The notes under the pieces were generated by a model that was not told where the DNA came from, made no database searches, and saw only the letters and a list, made by a program, of their open reading frames with translations. A DNA stretch of 64,000 bases, taken from Plantago major. Lineage: Eukaryota > Streptophyta > Magnoliopsida > Lamiales > Plantaginaceae. The stretch covers positions 4,796,835 through 4,860,834 of the forward strand of contig CM048839.1 of NCBI GenBank assembly GCA_026545765.1, given 5' to 3'. Each line of letters opens with the position of its first letter. The first letter of the stretch is position 1. The position numbers and the translations under genes were made by a program. This document shows positions 60,601 to 64,000 of this stretch, piece by piece.

Positions 60601-61675
60601 GCGCTTGGTTTCGACGTTTAAGCGAATTTCTGCTTACGCTTGGATTTGTGAGCAGCAGAGCGGATACATCCCTCTTTGTCTACTCTAAATGCAGTACTCT
60701 TCTCTATCTACTCGTCTATGTTGACGACATCATTCTTACGGGTAATGACTCTAAGCTTATTGCTCGTTTTATTGAGGCATTGAATTCTCAGTTCGCAATT
60801 AAGGATCTCGGGCGGCTTAGCTATTTCCTCGGTCTCGAGGTTTGCTACACATCTCATGGTTTATTTCTAAGCCAAGCCAAGTATGCGCAGGACCTGCTAC
60901 TTCGTGCCGATATGAGCGAGTGGAAACCTATCAATACGCCAATGGTTGTTGGTCAACAATTAAGTCTTCAAGGGCCTGGCTACTCTGATCCATCGGCATA
61001 TCGATCAATAGTTGGTGCGCTCCAATACTTGACGATTACTCATCCCGACATCGCCTATGTTGTCAACTCTGTATGCCAATGCAATGTCCTAAAGAGCCTC
61101 ACTTTCAAGCAGTTAAATGGATCCTACGCTATGTCAAGGGAACTATTTCCTTCGGCCTTGAATTTATCAACACAGGTGCTCCTTCAGTTCTTGCTTATTC
61201 GGATGCTACTTGGGCATCTTGTCCCGACACTCGTCGCTCCACCTCTGGCTATTCGATTTACTTAGGGCCCAACCTGGTTTCGTGGAGCTCCAAGAAACAG
61301 CCCACGGTTTCGCGTTCAAGCTGCGAGTCGGAATATCGAGCATTAGCCAACACCACAAGTGAAGTCCTATGGCTAACTCACTTGCTTAATGATCTTCGCC
61401 TTCTAAGTCTTCAGCGTCCAATTGTTCTTTGCGACAATAAGGCTGCCGTGTTTATCAGTTGCAATCCAGTTTCGCACAAACGCGCCAAGCATATGGAGCT
61501 CGACTACCAGTTCACGCACGAGTTGGTCCTTTCTGGCCGCATTACTACTCAGTTTGTTCCTACTGATCTTAATGTCGCGGATGTGTTTACGAAGAGTTTA
61601 TCACGACCTTTGTTTCATCGATTCCGGTCCAAGTTTCGCGTTTACCCGAATCCGACGCTCAGCTTGCGGGGGAGT

Positions 61676-61870
61676 TGTCAACAATGTACCAGATTCTCCT
61701 ATTCTTAAGGCTCACTCTTCTGTTTTATAGCTTAGTCAAACTAGTGAATTAGTCTACTCCATCACTTGTTTGTAACTAACTAATTGCGCAAGATATGATG
61801 TAACTTGTTTCTATATAATACAAACAACAGACCACAACTTATTGTGTGTGGATCAAATCTATTCTTTACA
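61676..61870 (+). repeat. 3' LTR of the Copia element in the F-box gene
   Basis: 195 bases, paired with 57308-57502, preceded by the purine tract and followed by the CAACT duplication. Confidence 0.9.
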
Positions 61871-62351
61871 CAACTTTGTAGTCATTAGTAGCAAGATCAT
61901 ATCCCACACCTGCGGCGGATATATTTGGACATATTTTAGTACCATCAGGACAATGCAGGGGTGGAAACGGAATCTCAAGCCGTTCTTTGGTGAAAGGATT
62001 CCTAAGTGCCAAAACCTTTTGAGATCAGGATGGTGTAACGAGGAGAAAGCCTTGGCAAGAAGTGACCGATCTGTATGAATCACGATAGACGGTATCGTGT
62101 TGGATATGGTTTACCTGAATTGTGCCGGAACAAGTTATCAGGGAGCGTAATGGCATGGAGTAAAGTTCGCCTATATTTGTTCGGATAACAAACATGTCAA
62201 CATGTTTGAGTTTTGCGAAAACTGGATCATCTATGATGGATTTCCATTCCTTGCATACGATTCGAAACCGGAGGAGATAAGGGTCTGTTGGCAAATGGCT
62301 TAGTATGTTGCGAACTAGCACATCTGGTATGTAAACCATCTCGTTCTTCAA

Positions 62352-62871
62352 ACTTTCAGAATTTTTTTTTAGAAGAAACGTAGAGGAACATAACAGAACA
62401 GATAATAAACTAAATTATGTATGGGCTGGTCCAATCTCAAGTTGGGCTTAGCCCAATTAACAAAGTCCAGCTCAAATTAAAATCAAAATCATCTTCTTGG
62501 GTAGAGAAGAAGGAGATACCAACCAAACAATTTTATTCATAAAACGGACATGTACTTTTACACACAATGATCAGATTTATAACTCGTCTGATAATGTATC
62601 ACATATATCTTCTACTAATACAATTTGTATTACATACTCTGTCTGATCAGACATTTATTACTCTACTAATACAATGGATCAGATATTCATTCTACGAATC
62701 AGACATTGACTTCATTCTAATACTGATTTGGGTATACGTATTCTACCAATACAGTTTACTTTAGGCTTTATTTGAAAACACCACTGTAATTCTTTTTTGC
62801 AAACTTGGATGCAATTTTCCCATCTTCTTCCTCTAGAGTGAGAAAAACTGGAAGAAATTTGCAGAGAGCTA
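62352..62871. promoter_or_regulatory. Intergenic region between the F-box and TBL genes
   Basis: 520 bases between two divergent starts. Two GGGCTNNNCCAAT-like motifs (GGGCTGGTCCAAT, GGGCTTAGCCCAAT at about 62423-62459) may be promoter elements. The stretch 62570-62760 has repeated CAGACATT and ACTAATACAAT units. No TATA box stood out. Confidence 0.4.
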
Positions 62872-63407
62872 ATGAGATCACCAATGGCGAAAAAGTTCAT
62901 TCCGAAGCTAATCACATGGCTAATACTGCCTTCTTTCTTACTCATCTACCTCTACTCCACTCTCCTCTCTTTCCACACCAATCCCAATCCAATTTCCAAG
63001 ATCCCTCTTTTACCTCCCTGCAACCTCTTCAAGGGAAAATGGGTCATGGATCCGAACCGAAAACCCATGTACGATTCCACCTGCCCGTTCCACAGAAACG
63101 CATGGAACTGCATCAGGAACCAGAGGGAAAACATGGGTCTGATCAATTCGTGGAAATGGGTGCCCGAGGGTTGCGAATTGAACCGGGTCGACCCGGTAGG
63201 GTTTCTGAGTCTGATGCGGGATAAGAATATTGGGTTTGTTGGGGATTCTTTGAATGAGAACTTTTTGGTTTCGTTTTTGTGTGTTTTGAGAGTGGCTGAT
63301 GATGGGGCTAAGAAGTGGAAGAGGAAAGGTGCGTGGAGAGGAGCTTATTTTCCGAAGTTTAATGTTACGGTGGCGTATCATCGGGCGGTTTTGCTGGCTA
63401 AGTATGA
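62872..63407 (+). CDS. TRICHOME BIREFRINGENCE-LIKE (TBL12/13-like) O-acetyltransferase, first exon
   Basis: TBL proteins are Golgi type II membrane enzymes that O-acetylate cell-wall polysaccharides. The start MRSPMAKKFIPKLITW at 62872 (a second ATG at 62884 is possible) gives a short basic tail and one membrane anchor (LILPSFLLIYLYSTLLSF). The TBL domain follows: CNLFKGKWVMDPNRKPMYDS, CPFHRNAWNCIRNQREN, WKWVPEGCEL, and the GDS motif in NIGFVGDSLNENFLVSFLCV, with its catalytic Ser. The end FNVTVAYHRAVLLAKY and the GDSLNENF variant recall Arabidopsis TBL12/13. The exon ends in a split codon at a GTAAGTG donor (63408). The rest of the gene, with the DxxH motif, is beyond the right edge. No defect in this exon. 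Confidence 0.88.
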
Positions 63408-63880
63408 GTAAGTGTTTTTTTGTAGTGCTTATGATCGACATTGTTTCATAGTTCATCATTGGTTTTAAGACTTTTAGCTGGTAATGTGGTGAGTTTGTGC
63501 TATTAGATTCAGTTATAATCGTTAGTTTCGTCAAGTTTAATGTTACAGTAGCGTGTCATAGCTTGGTTTTGCTGGCTGAGCATGAGCAAGTGTTTCTTGT
63601 AGTGGTTGTGATTTACATTGTTGTAGCTGATATGTAGTAAGCTTGTGGTAACATTGTTGTAGCTGATATGTAGTAAGCTTGTGGTATTAGATTCAATTAC
63701 AATCGTTAGTTTCGTCAAGTTTTATGTTACAGTAGCGTGTCATAGCTTTTGGTTTAGCTGGCTGAGCGTGATCAAGTGTTTCTTGTAGTGGCTGTGATTT
63801 ACATAGTTGTGGCCCATCATTGATTTTAGCTGGTAATGTAGTTAGTTTGCGGCTTAGATTATTTTTTAATTATTCGATAC
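63355..63880 (+). repeat. Tandem triplication of the TBL exon 1-intron 1 junction
   Basis: The last 53 bases of exon 1 with the donor and following intron (from AAGTTTAATGTTAC at 63355) recur at 63533 and again at 63717, with period about 178-184 bases. In the two downstream copies the donor GAGTAAGTG has become GAGCAAGTG and GATCAAGTG, so it no longer carries GT at that place. A further 36-base tandem repeat (ACATTGTTGTAGCTGATATG and on) sits at about 63617-63688. Confidence 0.85.
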
Positions 63881-64000
63881 CATCTTAGGGAGTGTGATGA
63901 TGTTACCTTTTACAATGCAGCTAAAAAAATTCGTTCTTTTTTATGAAATGGTAGCTGAATCACCAAAACAGGTTTCTAACCTGATTCTGATCATCTATCG

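Larger units (their letters stand above)
57308..61870 (+). mobile_element. Ty1/Copia retrotransposon inside the F-box gene
   Basis: LTRs of 195 bases at 57308-57502 and 61676-61870 (TGTCAACAATGTACCAG...ATTCTTTACA) differ at about seven positions (3-4 percent), so it is roughly 1.5-3 million years old. The target duplication CAACT is exact (57303-57307, 61871-61875). A Met-tRNA primer-binding site (TGGTATCA) follows the left LTR and the purine tract GCGGGGGAG precedes the right one. Parts in order: gag (from about 57610, with a CCHC knuckle CQICRVEGHYAVNC near 58440), protease (DSSASAHM), integrase (from about 58970), reverse transcriptase (about 60300-61070, with YVDDIILTG) and RNase H (about 61180-61600). 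The short LTRs and gag resemble the Ale/Retrofit lineage. It looks broken, with several breaks. Confidence 0.92.
56688..62351 (-). pseudogene. F-box gene with F-box-associated domain, split by LTR insertions
   Basis: F-box proteins link target proteins to the SCF ubiquitin ligase. The N-terminus at 62351 reads MKNEMVYIPDVLVRNILSHL, then PTDPYLLRFRIVCKEWKSII, a clear F-box. The same frame continues through a TGA at 62025-62027 to QKVLALRNPFTKERLEIPF and GYDLATNDYKVV at 61876, where the Copia element 57308-61870 interrupts. After it the frame resumes with VIPSYIENNICIDS, GAWGRINNRR and HGALHWLIR, GFVISLDLTSETYSRLQLP (F-box-associated domain), down to about 57020, where a frameshift follows. SPFFINPVAYVKSTEQVLIK and GSLDRLTGTRGADDQI end at 56688, the site of the second LTR element. 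The natural tail lies beyond it, at 54882 and below. The inserts and breaks make it a pseudogene. Confidence 0.85.

Noticed and set aside
1-64000. CRISPR array, operon or bacterial system
   Set aside because: Introns, plant gene families and plant transposons show a nuclear plant genome; no array of equal repeats and spacers exists.

Overview
This is a stretch of a plant nuclear genome, from a eudicot and most likely an asterid (the family is a guess). The evidence is introns with plant-type GT-AG sites, plant-only families (GTE bromodomain protein, TBL acetyltransferase, plant F-box with F-box-associated domain, SCPL acyltransferase, plant mobile domain), AT-rich spacers and dense plant transposable elements. 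There is no CRISPR array, operon or rRNA gene.

Layout. 1-4461: a LINE on the minus strand lies against a spliced-looking minus-strand unit and a plus-strand LTR with its polypurine tract. 4462-7250: spacer with two Stowaway-like MITEs, a GT microsatellite and an RNase H-like scrap. 7462-8824: a mitochondrial Hsp70 gene copy that kept its start and last exon but lost the middle. About 8954-14720: a Mutator-like (MULE) element with two divergent genes, a FAR1/DDE/OTU transposase (minus) and a plant mobile domain (PMD) gene (plus), around a promoter region with perfect palindromes. This is the most unusual block. 16829-19026: a BET-type bromodomain gene (GTE2/GTE7-like). 20769-30626: one Tekay-type Gypsy LTR split by a near full-length 6.2 kb LINE. 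30627-43837: long spacer with a SINE, hAT-like, MULE-like, PIF/Harbinger and Stowaway-like elements and a minisatellite. 43838-45222: a two-exon PB1-domain gene. 47100-62351: a tandemly duplicated F-box neighbourhood. One unit carries a SCPL acyltransferase pseudogene; the other is an F-box gene split by two LTR elements, with a third LTR element between the units. 62872 to the right edge: first exon and intron of a TBL12/13-like acetyltransferase gene.

The host genes that look usable are the PB1 gene, the TBL gene (partial) and, apart from one frame break, the GTE gene. Hsp70, F-box and SCPL copies are pseudogenes. No shared pathway links them. The coherent multi-gene unit is the MULE/PMD element. 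LTR elements are described as fossils only. Splice sites, domains and families were read by eye; no database search was run.
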